A stretch of 39,684 bases of DNA from Candidatus Zhuqueibacterota bacterium (GTDB lineage Bacteria > Zhuqueibacterota > Zhuqueibacteria > Oceanimicrobiales > Oceanimicrobiaceae): NCBI GenBank assembly GCA_029262005.1, contig JAJDAG010000120.1, positions 1 to 39,684 on the forward strand, read 5' to 3'. Positions 1-8,636 of the stretch are shown here, in pieces. The stretch's first letter is position 1. Each line of letters starts with the position of its first letter. Position numbers and translations under genes: made by a program. The notes under the pieces were generated by a model. It was not told the DNA's origin. It saw only the letters and a program-made list of their open reading frames with translations, and did no database searches.

Positions 1-930
1 TTCTGCATCAAGTGCTGCCATGCAGCCTGTTCCTGAAGCCGTGATGGCCTGACGGTAATAAGAATCCATGACGTCACCAGCCGCGAACACGCCTTCTGTG
101 CTGGTGTTGGTGCGAAACGGCACTTTGCCAAGAATGTAACCCTTAGCATCAAGCTCAAGCTTACCTTTTAAGAAATCTGTGTTGGGTGTGTGCCCGATTG
201 CCATGAACAGGCCACCTAGTTCAAGCGTAGACTCTGTGTTGTCCCGTACATCTTGCAGGCGCACGCCGGTAATCATGTCATCGCCAAGAACATCAAGAAC
301 AATGCTGTGCCATTGCACGGTTATCTTTGGATTATTTAACGCGCGTTGCTGCATGACTTTGCTCGCCCGTAATTCTCCACGACGGTGAATAAGATGCACC
401 TGGCTGGCAAATTTAGTAAGGTAAAGGGCTTCCTCAATCGCTGAATCGCCACCACCAACAACGCCTAGCTCTTTTCCTCTAAACGCCGGCAACGCACCGT
501 CGCAAACTGCACAAGCACTGACGCCGCCACCGCTTTTGGCTAATTTTTGCTCGTTTTCAATTCCAAGCCAGTTTGCACGTGCGCCCGTAGCAATGATGAC
601 AGATTGTGTTTCAATGACTTTTCCGGATGAGTCAGTCAGTTTAAACGGTCTGGCGCTGAAATCGACATCTACAATATTGCCGCTCTCGATTCGTGTTTCA
701 AAGCGCTCTGCTTGCGCGCGGAACTTCATCATCATCTCCGGGCCCTCAATTCCTTCAGGAAAGCCGGGGTAATTTTCCACTTCTGTAGTAAACATCAATT
801 GTCCACCGGGAATCATGGCCGGGCTCGGCTCTCCTTCGTAGACGAGAGGGCTTAGGTTGGCCCGGGCTGCGTAAATTGCGCTTGTCCATCCTGCTGGACC
901 GGAACCAATGATGACCACTTTTTCTGTCAT
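1..930 (-). CDS. trxB: Thioredoxin reductase, C-terminus cut off by the window edge
   Basis: This flavoprotein passes electrons from NADPH through FAD and a redox disulfide to thioredoxin in the cytoplasm. Reading leftward from the ATG at 930, the protein opens with the FAD-binding motif [20 protein letters not shown]. It carries the redox-active pair C140-A-V-C143-D-G typical of low-molecular-weight TrxR, then an NADPH-binding [16 protein letters not shown] segment and a distal [16 protein letters not shown] motif. About 310 residues are visible, close to the usual 310-320, so only the last few residues are missing beyond position 1. A GGAG ribosome-binding site lies just upstream of the ATG. 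The gene is divergent from the molybdopterin oxidoreductase operon. Family assignment is firm; use of the symbol trxB assumes the canonical enzyme rather than a ferredoxin/flavodoxin reductase relative. Confidence 0.95.
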   Translation of the reverse strand, partial: MTEKVVIIGSGPAGWTSAIYAARANLSPLVYEGEPSPAMIPGGQLMFTTEVENYPGFPEGIEGPEMMMKFRAQAERFETRIESGNIVDVDFSARPFKLTDSSGKVIETQSVIIATGARANWLGIENEQKLAKSGGGVSACAVCDGALPAFRGKELGVVGGGDSAIEEALYLTKFASQVHLIHRRGELRASKVMQQRALNNPKITVQWHSIVLDVLGDDMITGVRLQDVRDNTESTLELGGLFMAIGHTPNTDFLKGKLELDAKGYILGKVPFRTNTSTEGVFAAGDVMDSYYRQAITASGTGCMAALDAE

Positions 931-1375
931 ATTATATCTCCAAACTTTGAATGACTGGTTGATTTGTTTGATTTTTAACGCATGAAGATACATAACTATT
1001 CCATCGTTTTCAAGCCAAATTAGAGGGGATATTCGTATACCTTGCATTTTTGTGGCAATTTACTTAGAATAAGGTGTGCATACCTTAAAAACTTGAATAA
1101 ACCATCTCTGAGCAATTTGCTTAAATAGCTGTTAATTAATGGTTAATATTGCTGTTTACAGCAAACTGTAGATGGTATGTGATTTGCCTGAATATCAAGT
1201 TTGTATCAACCGCCCCTGGTGAGCGGAGGCCTTTCAAGATGTAGGAGCCGAATCAGTCCAAAAAGTTAATAATCATTTTTTTGATTTTCGAAAAGACCTT
1301 CCAGATATTCCAGGCAATTTACGGTATAGAATTTAGCATTTCGGACTTCCGGCTCTACCGGGTAAGGAGATTTTT
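931..1375. other. Divergent intergenic region with small hairpins
   Basis: This 445-base spacer separates trxB (leftward) from the oxidoreductase operon (rightward). Visible elements are the candidate trxB promoter, a perfect short hairpin GCTG-TTTA-CAGC near 1151-1162, a CCGC/GCGG hairpin near 1210-1227, and CCGG-CTCTA-CCGG just before the AAGGAG ribosome-binding site of the gene at 1376. No known riboswitch consensus was recognised and no ORF looks real. Confidence 0.4.
985..1013 (-). promoter_or_regulatory. Candidate sigma-70 promoter for thioredoxin reductase
   Basis: On the minus strand TTGAAA (1008-1013) and TATCTT (985-990) are separated by 17 bases, a good vegetative promoter layout, about 55 bases upstream of the trxB start. 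Identified by eye only. Confidence 0.4.
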
Positions 1376-2995
1376 ATGAACTTTGGCTTCGTCATTGATA
1401 ATCGCAAATGCATTGGTTGTCATGCGTGTACTGTGGCTTGTAAGTCAGAGCATAATGTACCGATTGGCGTGAATCGCACCTGGGTTAAGTACATTGAAAA
1501 GGGTGAATTCCCCAACACGCGCAGGTTGTTCTCAGTTATGCGTTGCAACCATTGTGAGAATGCGCCTTGTGTGAGTATTTGTCCGGTAACCGCTTTGTAT
1601 TCGCGTGCCGACGGCATTGTCGATTTTGATAATCGACGCTGCATCGGCTGTAAATCCTGCATGCAAGCCTGTCCGTACGACGCACTTTTCATTGACCCGG
1701 ACACAAATACTGCTGCAAAATGTAACTATTGCGCTCACCGCATTGATATCGGGCTTGAGCCTGCTTGCGTTATTATTTGTCCGGAGGAGGCGATTGTTTC
1801 CGGCGACCTGGATGATCCTGCTTCAAGGTTGTCATTGCTGTTGGCGCAAGAACAGGTGACTGCCAGAAAAGTTGAGAAGGGGACCCAGCCGAAGCTTTTC
1901 TATATTGAAGGTGATGAAGCGTTGCTTAAACCAATTGTGACTGCAGCGCCGGATAGCACATTGTGGAGTGCTCAAACTTCAGGTGTTGGTCACTTTGCAA
2001 AATATGCTGCGGAACGCATTTCGCAGGCAGATGCTCAGGAAATGGCTAAGATGCTCGCGGCAGGAAAACTGCATATGGCTGCAAATGGCTCGAATGGTAG
2101 TGTGGATGAAGCAACCCAGGCTTTGGCTGAAAAGGCCCGTCTTGTTTACGATGCACCAGGCAAAGGCCGGCTTTGGGGTAACGAAGTTTCAGCGTATGTT
2201 TGGGCCAAGGCAATTTCTGCGGGTGCGTTTTTAGTGCCGTTTATTGCTGTTGTTTCCGGTTTGACGCCCGTAAGCGAACTGGTGCAATGGGCCGGTCTCG
2301 GCCTCAGTTTGGTTTTTCTCGCGTTGACAAATATTTTTTTGGTTATGGATTTGGATCAACCCGGCCGCTTTGCTTATGTGCTTTTGCGACCGCAATGGGG
2401 TTCCTGGTTGACCCGGGGAGGATATATTATAACCCTGTTCGCGGCCCTGTTGGTTTTGTTGGCGGTTACAAAATTTTTTGGCTGGAACGAAGTTGAGTCT
2501 AAATTGCTGTGGTTGAACGCAAGCATGGCGATATTGACCGCGGTTTACACCGCCTTTCTTTTCGCCCAGGCAAAAGGCCGGGATTTTTGGCAGAGTCCGA
2601 TGCTTGCTATTCACATGCTGGTGCACGCGCTTTTGGCAGGCGCCGCTGCGTTTTCTGTCTTCAGTTTCATTGCCGGCAGTGATGCCATGTGGGACTGGTT
2701 CCTGCAAAATGTTCTTTATTTTGGCCTTGCGGCAAATCTTGTTGTGCTTTTCCTTGAAATGACGATAACGCACCCCACTGCTGATGCGCAAAAGACTGTG
2801 CAGATAATCTTGTCCGGTCACTTCAAAATCGCTTTCTGGGTTGGCACGTTGCTTGTTGGAAATGTGCTGCCGCTATTGCTGCTTTGGCAGGGCAGCGTTG
2901 CGATGCTCGGGCTAGCCGGTGCCCTGGTACTTGCAGGCATTTTCATTACGGAACATATCTGGGTGCAAGCACCGCAGCGGCTGCAACTAAGTTGA
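1376..2995 (+). CDS. Fused 4x[4Fe-4S] ferredoxin / NrfD-type membrane subunit of a molybdopterin oxidoreductase (SoeB-SoeC-like)
   Basis: This is a fusion of the electron-transfer and quinone-interacting subunits of a complex-iron-sulfur-molybdoenzyme. Residues 1-150 hold four cysteine clusters that would bind four [4Fe-4S] centres: CIGCHACTVAC, CNHCENAPCVSIC, CIGCKSCMQAC and CNYC followed by CVIIC. After a linker of about 100 residues, residues 265-539 form roughly eight membrane helices with the NrfD/PsrC signature region (DLDQPGRFAYVLLRPQWGSW). There is no Tat or Sec signal before the ferredoxin part, so the clusters should face the cytoplasm. In polysulfide reductase, tetrathionate reductase and SoeABC these are usually two genes; here they are one polypeptide. 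The start is set by AAGGAG seven bases upstream. The catalytic subunit follows after 56 bases. Complex membership is firm; the substrate (sulfite) is inferred. Confidence 0.93.
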   Translation: MNFGFVIDNRKCIGCHACTVACKSEHNVPIGVNRTWVKYIEKGEFPNTRRLFSVMRCNHCENAPCVSICPVTALYSRADGIVDFDNRRCIGCKSCMQACPYDALFIDPDTNTAAKCNYCAHRIDIGLEPACVIICPEEAIVSGDLDDPASRLSLLLAQEQVTARKVEKGTQPKLFYIEGDEALLKPIVTAAPDSTLWSAQTSGVGHFAKYAAERISQADAQEMAKMLAAGKLHMAANGSNGSVDEATQALAEKARLVYDAPGKGRLWGNEVSAYVWAKAISAGAFLVPFIAVVSGLTPVSELVQWAGLGLSLVFLALTNIFLVMDLDQPGRFAYVLLRPQWGSWLTRGGYIITLFAALLVLLAVTKFFGWNEVESKLLWLNASMAILTAVYTAFLFAQAKGRDFWQSPMLAIHMLVHALLAGAAAFSVFSFIAGSDAMWDWFLQNVLYFGLAANLVVLFLEMTITHPTADAQKTVQIILSGHFKIAFWVGTLLVGNVLPLLLLWQGSVAMLGLAGALVLAGIFITEHIWVQAPQRLQLS

Positions 2996-3051
2996 GCTAA
3001 ACAACAAACTCACCACGTCACATCGATTTTTAAGACAGCGGAGATAAATGC

Positions 3052-5934
3052 ATGTCAAGCAAACGCAACCCTGGTTTAATTGAAAAAATAGCAGAAGCGC
3101 TGCACTTAATCCCAAATCTTCATGGAGATTTGGGCGAGGAAATTCCACGGCTCACGGAGCCTGGCGCTTTGACCGACTACCCACCTCCGGAGCGCTGGGA
3201 TGACTGGACAGAGTATGAAGCAACAAAATGGCCACGAAATGTAAAGCGCAACTACATGATTGTGCCAACCAACTGTTTTAACTGTGAAGCCGGCTGTGGC
3301 TTGCTTGGTTACATTGATAAAGAGACCATGGCAGTACGCAAGTTTGAGGGCAATCCATACCACCCGGGCAGCCGTGGCAGAAACTGTGCTAAGGGCCCGG
3401 CAACAGTGAATCAGATTAACGACACGGATCGCATTCTTTATCCTTTGAAGCGTGTTGGCAAGCGCGGTGAAGGCAAATGGGAGCGTGTGAGTTGGGATGC
3501 CGTTCTGGATGACATCGCAGGTAAACTGAGTGAAACAATTAAGGATGGCCGGAACAATGAAGTGGCATACCATGTTGGCCGTCCCGGGCATGAAGGCTAC
3601 ATTGACCGCGTGCTTAAAGCCTGGGGCGTTGACGGACACAACAGTCACACCAACATTTGTTCCGCCGGCGCACGACTCGGGTATGCTCTCTGGCATTTTT
3701 ACGATAGGCCGTCACCGGATCACGCCAACGCAAAATTCATCCTGTTGATAAGCGCGCATTTGGAGTCCGGGCATTATTTCAACCCGCATGCCCAGCGCAT
3801 TATTGAAGGTATGATGAAAGGGGCGAAGCTGGCCGTCATGGATCCGCGTCTTTCGAACACCGCAAGCATGTCTGACTACTGGATGCCGACCTATCCGGGC
3901 AGTGAAGCAGCCGTGTTGCTGGCCATGGCAAAAGTCATTTTAGAGGAAGGACTTTATAATGAGACCTACATGAAAAACTGGGTCAATTGGGAGGCGTACC
4001 TCAAAAGTGATCACGCGAACGTAGCAGTTAATTTTGGGAATTTTATCAATGCTTTGAAGGACGCCTACAAAGATTACACGCCCGAATTGGCTGAAAAAGA
4101 AAGCGGTGTACCTGCGCAGATGATCGTTGATGTGGCGCGGCAGGCGGGCGCTGCCGGTACTCAGTTGTCAACGCATAACTGGCGCAGCGCCGGCAGTGGC
4201 AATCTTGGTGGTTGGGCCGTTGCCCGCTGTTTGCATTTTCTCAACGTGCTCACCGGTAGCGTGGGTACGGTGGGAGGCACTGCGCCCAGCGGTTGGTACA
4301 AATCTAAGCCGGATGTTTTTGACCACCCACCGACACATAAATTCTGGAATGAATTGCACTTTCCCAATGAGTATCCCCTTGCTCACTACGAGATGAGTCA
4401 AATCTTGCCGCACATGTTAAAAGAGGGCCGTGCCAGGCTTTCGGTTTATTTTACTCGTGTTTTCAATCCAGTTTGGACTTACCCGGACGGGTTTACTTGG
4501 ATTGAGGCTCTTACGGACGAAAGCAAGATCGGTCTGCACGTCGCCTTAACACCCACATGGAATGAAACCGCCTATTACGCTGATTATGTTTTACCCATGG
4601 GCCACGCGGCTGAGCGTCACGATTATATCAGCTACGAGACGCACTCCGGTACCTGGATGGGATTCCGGCAACCCATTCTGCGCGAAGCCATGCGCCGGAT
4701 GGGCAAGCCTGTTGAATTTACTTACGAAGCCAATCCGGGTGAAGTCTGGGAGGAAGACGAATTCTGGATAGAACTTTCCTGGAGAATGGATCCGGATGGC
4801 AGTTTGGGAATTAAGAAACATTTTCTCTCGCCATATCGCCAGGGAGAAAAAATTAACATTGAAGAGTATTACCAGTACATTTTTGAGCATGCAAAAGGTC
4901 TGCCGGAGGCGGCTCAAAAAGAAGGGCTGTCACCGCTGGATTATATGCGCAAATATGGTGTTTTTGAACTTGAAAAGTCTTCGTATAATAAGCACTTAGC
5001 GCCTTTGTCTAAAGAAGATATGGAAGGGGCGAAAATCGATTCTGAAAGCGGCGTTATTAGCAAAGAAAATAAGCCCATTGGCGTCATGGTGGAAGGAGAG
5101 GCGCATGTGGGGTTTCCTACGCCTTCGCGTAAGCAGGAGTTTTATTCGCAGACCATGGTTGATTGGGGCTGGCCGGAATACAAGATTCCTACTTACATTA
5201 AGAGTCACATTCATGAAGAGAAAATGGACCGCGAAAAAGGGGAATTTCCACTGATACCAACTTTTCGCTTACCAACACTGATTCACTCGCGCTCCGGCAA
5301 CGCCAAATGGTTAACCGAAATCGCCAATCGCAATCCAATCTGGATGCATACCGGAGATGCCGGGCAATTTGGCGTTAAGACCGGCGATCTCTTAAGAGTC
5401 AATACTGAAATCGGATATTTTGTTGACAAGGTGTGGGTCACCGAGGGAATGAAGCCGGGCGTTGTGGTGTGTTCGCATCACATTGGCCGCTGGCGACGAC
5501 CGCAAGATGTGCCGGGTAACCGCTGGGCCACCAATCTTGTGGATATGGAACAATTAGAAAAAGGCAAATGGAGAATGCGGGTAGTCGATGGCATAAGACC
5601 CTATAAAAGCGGCGACTCGGACTCTTCACGTATTTTTTGGAGCGATGGCGGCGTGCACCAAAATATCACTCATGCCGTACATCCTGATCCGATTAGTGGA
5701 ATGCATTGCTGGCATCAGAAGGTTAGAATTGAGAGGGCACATGTCGATGATAAATATGGGGACGTTTTTGTAGATACCGACAAATCGTTCGCCGTCTATA
5801 AAGATTGGCTGAAAATGACCCGTCCTGCTCCCGGGCCGGACGGTTTACGGCGTCCGCTTTGGATGAATCGACCGCTGCGGCCTGGAGACGAATTGTTTTA
5901 TATCGACAAGCAGGAAGACCCCGGGAATTCATAA
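3052..5934 (+). CDS. Molybdopterin oxidoreductase catalytic subunit, SoeA/PSR-like (probable sulfite dehydrogenase)
   Basis: This is a 960-residue member of the DMSO-reductase superfamily, binding bis-MGD molybdenum and one N-terminal [4Fe-4S] cluster through C75-x2-C78-x3-C82-x29-C112. C203 in the segment NICSAGARLG lies where polysulfide- and arsenate-reductase-type enzymes have the cysteine ligand to molybdenum. The C-terminal molybdopterin-dinucleotide-binding domain is present (around FPLIPTFRLPTLIHSRSGN). No twin-arginine signal precedes the cluster, which argues for a cytoplasm-facing enzyme. SoeA sulfite dehydrogenases have this orientation, whereas PsrA, PhsA, TtrA and ArrA are exported. 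Length and partners (fused SoeBC-like subunit upstream, SulP anion transporter downstream) also suit sulfite oxidation to sulfate. An alternative within the same clade is a phenylacetyl-CoA:acceptor oxidoreductase-like enzyme. Family is near certain; substrate is moderately supported. Confidence 0.93.
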   Translation: MSSKRNPGLIEKIAEALHLIPNLHGDLGEEIPRLTEPGALTDYPPPERWDDWTEYEATKWPRNVKRNYMIVPTNCFNCEAGCGLLGYIDKETMAVRKFEGNPYHPGSRGRNCAKGPATVNQINDTDRILYPLKRVGKRGEGKWERVSWDAVLDDIAGKLSETIKDGRNNEVAYHVGRPGHEGYIDRVLKAWGVDGHNSHTNICSAGARLGYALWHFYDRPSPDHANAKFILLISAHLESGHYFNPHAQRIIEGMMKGAKLAVMDPRLSNTASMSDYWMPTYPGSEAAVLLAMAKVILEEGLYNETYMKNWVNWEAYLKSDHANVAVNFGNFINALKDAYKDYTPELAEKESGVPAQMIVDVARQAGAAGTQLSTHNWRSAGSGNLGGWAVARCLHFLNVLTGSVGTVGGTAPSGWYKSKPDVFDHPPTHKFWNELHFPNEYPLAHYEMSQILPHMLKEGRARLSVYFTRVFNPVWTYPDGFTWIEALTDESKIGLHVALTPTWNETAYYADYVLPMGHAAERHDYISYETHSGTWMGFRQPILREAMRRMGKPVEFTYEANPGEVWEEDEFWIELSWRMDPDGSLGIKKHFLSPYRQGEKINIEEYYQYIFEHAKGLPEAAQKEGLSPLDYMRKYGVFELEKSSYNKHLAPLSKEDMEGAKIDSESGVISKENKPIGVMVEGEAHVGFPTPSRKQEFYSQTMVDWGWPEYKIPTYIKSHIHEEKMDREKGEFPLIPTFRLPTLIHSRSGNAKWLTEIANRNPIWMHTGDAGQFGVKTGDLLRVNTEIGYFVDKVWVTEGMKPGVVVCSHHIGRWRRPQDVPGNRWATNLVDMEQLEKGKWRMRVVDGIRPYKSGDSDSSRIFWSDGGVHQNITHAVHPDPISGMHCWHQKVRIERAHVDDKYGDVFVDTDKSFAVYKDWLKMTRPAPGPDGLRRPLWMNRPLRPGDELFYIDKQEDPGNS

Positions 5935-5981
5935 GTTCAGCCGCGGAGTCATAGAGTCCACTGAGAATGCGGTGCGATAGC

Positions 5982-6016
5982 AGATTTCTCGCCCCCAAAA
6001 CCGGCTCGAAATGACA
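5982..6016. repeat. Possible remnant of a dispersed intergenic repeat
   Basis: The spacer between the oxidoreductase and SulP genes contains AGATTTCTCGC followed 14 bases later by CTCGAAATGACAA. I associate this pairing with short dispersed repeats in several environmental genomes. A related GGAATGACAG string lies at 8458-8467. Only one copy is visible here, so this is a weak call. Confidence 0.25.
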
Positions 6017-6065
6017 ACGCCCAAAAGGGTTCAAACAGTGATTTTGTAAATGATTCAGGATAAAT

Positions 6066-7844
6066 ATGAAGCTGGAAATATGGCCGGATTGGCTTAAGGG
6101 ATACAATCGAGAAAAAATTCAGAAAGACACCACGGCGGCTGTGACCATTGCCTTTGTGGCGTTGCCGCAGTCCATGGCTTATGCTCTCATCGCCGGAGTT
6201 GAGCCACAGTATGGTCTTTACGCATTTGTGGCTGGTTCAATTCTTGGAGCCCTGTTTGGCTCGTCACGCCACTTGCAAACAGGGCCAACCAATGCCAGTT
6301 CTGTTGTCGTCGCCAGTACACTCGGTGCTTTTGCAGGCCATCAAAACTTCATGGGGTTGGTTTTTCTGCTTGGCTTTTTGTCCGGTGTGTTCCAGCTTGC
6401 TGCAGGGCTGTTCAAATTAGGCAAATTGACCCAGTTTATATCACGTTCAGTACTGGTTGGTTTTGTCGCCGGCGCCGGGCTGCTCATTGCAATTAACCAG
6501 ATGGCAAATTTTCTGGGACTGCCAATACAAAGCAGCTCTTCAGTTTTTGCTGGTATTGAGAGTATTTACAACAGTTTGCATCTGGTGCGGCCTGCGGCTG
6601 TTGCACTCGGTATTGGTACAATCGTCTTGGTGCTGTACTTAAACAGGGTGAGCCCAAAGTCAGAGCTGGGCATGCCGATTCTCCCGTCTTATTTAATTGC
6701 TATTTTAATCGCTGCTGGTTTTGTCTGGGCTTTTGGACTCGATGAGCGCGGCGTCAGCGTAATCGGTGATATCAGCAGTTCATTGTTGCCGGTAAGCCTG
6801 CCTGTGTTGAATATGAAGCTGATGGAATCCCTCGCGCCGGGTGCGCTGGCCTTGGGGTTGATCGGATTGACCGAGGCCACTTCAGCCGCTAGAGCCGTGG
6901 CAAGTGAGAGCGGCGACAGGCTGGATGTTGATCGGGAATTCGTTGGTCAGGGTTTGACCAAAATGGTAGCCTCTTTTTTTAGCGCCATACCTGTTTCAGG
7001 CTCGCTGACGCGCACGCAAATATGTTATCTCTCTGGTGCCCAGACCAAAATGGCAAATATTTTTGCCGGTATATTTTTGGCGGGTATCGTTTTTTTCTTT
7101 CGGCCCTTTGTGCGCTATATACCGCTGGCCAGCCTTGCTGGTGTGGTGATGATTATAGCAGCCAGCATGGTGAATTGGCGGCATGTTGTGTTTGCAATTC
7201 GTGCCACCCGTTCAGACGCGGCAGCGATGTTTGCCACTTTTGTTGCGGCTCTTATATTTAAATTGGATACTGCGATTTTTATAGGGGTTGGAATTTCGTT
7301 AATTCTATTTTTGAGAAAAGTGCAAATGCCGCGACTTACCGAATTGAGTTATGAGGAGGAAACCGGATTTCAAGAATTGGCGGGCGCAAACCACGGCAGC
7401 ATTCCGGAAATAACCATCATTCATGTTGAGGGAGACATCTTTTTTGGTGCCGCCGATTTTCTTGAGGAAGAAATTGCCAACATCGTTCGCAGCGCTAAGA
7501 TTCAGGTATTGATTTTGCGCATGAAACGGGCTTGTTGTCTCGACGCCACATCTCTGCTTAGTTTGTGCAATATGCACGAATCCATGCAAAGGCAAGGCAA
7601 ATTGTTGATCATTTCCGGCGTTACCGGTGAGGTGGAACGTGCCTTCCGCAGAACAGGCGTTGACCAAATCGTCGGTGAAGAAAATATTTTCTTTTCCGAT
7701 GCAAAAATTTTGAGCTCTACCCGGGAGGCGCTTGGCAGGGCACTCGAACATGTGAACAAAACCGGTGAGAAAGACTATCGCGTACGACTTTTTTACGATC
7801 GCCCTGAATTAGCCAGGGCCAACCCTGCCGATAAAAGCAGTTGA
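6066..7844 (+). CDS. SulP family inorganic anion transporter with C-terminal STAS domain
   Basis: This 592-residue inner-membrane transporter of the SLC26/SulP family moves sulfate or related anions (bicarbonate, nitrate) by symport or exchange. The N-terminal 400 residues are strongly hydrophobic and carry SulP hallmarks: ALPQSMAYALIAG, GVEPQYGLYAFVAG, SRHLQTGPTNASS, and later FSAIPVSGSLTRT. Residues about 435-560 form a cytosolic STAS domain (IHVEGDIFFGAADFLEE, then LDATSLLSL), the usual regulatory module. It lies 131 bases downstream of the SoeA-like gene in the same orientation. That suggests it serves the oxidoreductase by clearing sulfate or balancing anions, although co-transcription across this gap is not proven. 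Substrate cannot be read from sequence alone. Confidence 0.95.
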   Translation: MKLEIWPDWLKGYNREKIQKDTTAAVTIAFVALPQSMAYALIAGVEPQYGLYAFVAGSILGALFGSSRHLQTGPTNASSVVVASTLGAFAGHQNFMGLVFLLGFLSGVFQLAAGLFKLGKLTQFISRSVLVGFVAGAGLLIAINQMANFLGLPIQSSSSVFAGIESIYNSLHLVRPAAVALGIGTIVLVLYLNRVSPKSELGMPILPSYLIAILIAAGFVWAFGLDERGVSVIGDISSSLLPVSLPVLNMKLMESLAPGALALGLIGLTEATSAARAVASESGDRLDVDREFVGQGLTKMVASFFSAIPVSGSLTRTQICYLSGAQTKMANIFAGIFLAGIVFFFRPFVRYIPLASLAGVVMIIAASMVNWRHVVFAIRATRSDAAAMFATFVAALIFKLDTAIFIGVGISLILFLRKVQMPRLTELSYEEETGFQELAGANHGSIPEITIIHVEGDIFFGAADFLEEEIANIVRSAKIQVLILRMKRACCLDATSLLSLCNMHESMQRQGKLLIISGVTGEVERAFRRTGVDQIVGEENIFFSDAKILSSTREALGRALEHVNKTGEKDYRVRLFYDRPELARANPADKSS

Positions 7845-7878
7845 AATGCACTCATTCAGACGCGCCAGGCTGCTGAGT

Positions 7879-8058
7879 GCAAAACTCTAGTTTTGCTTTC
7901 TATAATCTCGTTCCCACGGTTTCCGTGGGATTGGCATCCGGACGCTCTGCGTCCAAGTCCGGCACGGGACGCAGCGTGTCCCAAGTGCCTTACCCTAGCG
8001 TGGTAACGAGAGAAAGGTATGCAACCTGGCCGCTTCGCGGGCAAAATTAAAGTTTTGC
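7879..8058. repeat. Composite palindromic repeat element with cloverleaf-like fold
   Basis: A nested palindromic block follows the SulP gene. The core (7907-8010) is closed by CTCGTTCCCACG (7907-7918) pairing with CGTGGTAACGAG (7999-8010). Inside are three hairpins: TCCCACGG-TTT-CCGTGGGA (7912-7930, perfect 8 bp, mutually exclusive with part of the outer stem), GGACGC-TCT-GCGTCC (7940-7954), and GGCACGGGAC pairing with GTCCCAAGTGCC (7961-7989). The core is flanked by two near-identical hairpins, GCAAAACT-CT-AGTTTTGC (7879-7896) and GCAAAA-TTAAAG-TTTTGC (8041-8058). The upstream one ends in TTTC and could also work as a weak terminator for SulP. It has no ORF. It resembles mobile intergenic palindromic repeats (REP/MITE-like), but only one copy is in this window. 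Confidence 0.7.
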
Positions 8059-8096
8059 ACGCCGATATCAAATAGTCACATAAAATGAAAAATGTC

Positions 8097-8124
8097 TTGC
8101 ATGTTACAAGAAAATTTGTATTTT
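8097..8124 (+). promoter_or_regulatory. Candidate promoter of tRNA-Phe
   Basis: TTGCAT (8097-8102) and TATTTT (8119-8124) are separated by 16 bases and end about 30 bases before the mature tRNA. Confidence 0.5.
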
Positions 8125-8153
8125 TTGAATTCTGTTTGTGGCACCTAGTGCCT

Positions 8154-8226
<73 letters not shown>

Positions 8227-8269
8227 CATAAAAAGTTTAACGAAAAATATCTACAAAGATGATAGAGAA

Positions 8270-8297
8270 GGTGCCAAGTTTTTGGTGCCTTTTTTTG
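8270..8297 (+). terminator. Rho-independent terminator after tRNA-Phe
   Basis: GGTGCCAA (8270-8277) pairs with TTGGTGCC (8282-8289), including two G-U pairs, over a GTTT loop. Seven T residues follow immediately (8290-8296). Confidence 0.75.
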
Positions 8298-8404
8298 TTT
8301 GTACCAGACTGTTGGCATTTGTTGTTGGCTCACTTGCTGCGCCAAACAGATAAGCAATAATTCCTCGACACGAAAACACTCCCGCGCAGTCACTCCTGAG
8401 AGCA

Positions 8405-8449
8405 TTTATACCGGAATCTCCTCCTCAGATCATAAGATCCCGGTATAAA
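8405..8449. repeat. Imperfect 15-bp inverted repeat
   Basis: TTTATACCGGAATCT (8405-8419) and AGATCCCGGTATAAA (8435-8449) are inverted with one mismatch around a 15-base loop. No T-tract follows, so it is not a simple terminator. It could be an operator, a small mobile repeat end, or part of a structured RNA. Confidence 0.6.
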
Positions 8450-8513
8450 AGAAAGCCGGAATGACAGAACGGTTCGAATTTTCGGCCGACACTAAATAAG
8501 AGCACCTATTCTT

Positions 8514-8558
8514 ATCGCCGTTGCTGAGTCACATTTTCAGCAATTGGCGATTTTTTTT
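8514..8558 (+). terminator. Strong hairpin with T-tract lacking an obvious upstream gene
   Basis: ATCGCC-G-TTGCTGA (8514-8527) pairs with TCAGCAA-TT-GGCGAT (8537-8551), followed by eight T residues. It has the full form of an intrinsic terminator but lies 290 bases beyond tRNA-Phe, which has its own terminator. It could insulate the next operon, end an unseen small RNA, or act as an attenuator if transcription of 8735 starts further upstream. Confidence 0.65.
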
Positions 8559-8597
8559 ATAGTAATGCCATTTGCTGAGAGAAATTGCGCGATAGTG

Positions 8598-8625
8598 TTG
8601 TCTCAGGTAAAACAATTAATATGAA
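8598..8625 (+). promoter_or_regulatory. Candidate promoter of the ParA/subtilase cassette
   Basis: TTGTCT (8598-8603) and TATGAA (8620-8625) are separated by 16 bases, placing the transcript start near 8632. That lies just after the terminator at 8514-8558 and just before the mini-ORF leader. Boxes match consensus at four of six positions each, so support is moderate. Confidence 0.4.
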
Positions 8626-8636
8626 TTAGTCTTTTT

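Noticed and set aside
1195-1375. Possible riboswitch (molybdenum cofactor type) ahead of the molybdoenzyme operon
   Set aside because: Short hairpins are present, but no known riboswitch consensus could be matched by eye; a covariance search (Infernal) would decide.
2231-2821. Long minus-strand frame inside the iron-sulfur/NrfD gene
   Set aside because: Antisense shadow of a clear membrane protein; its translation has no domain pattern.
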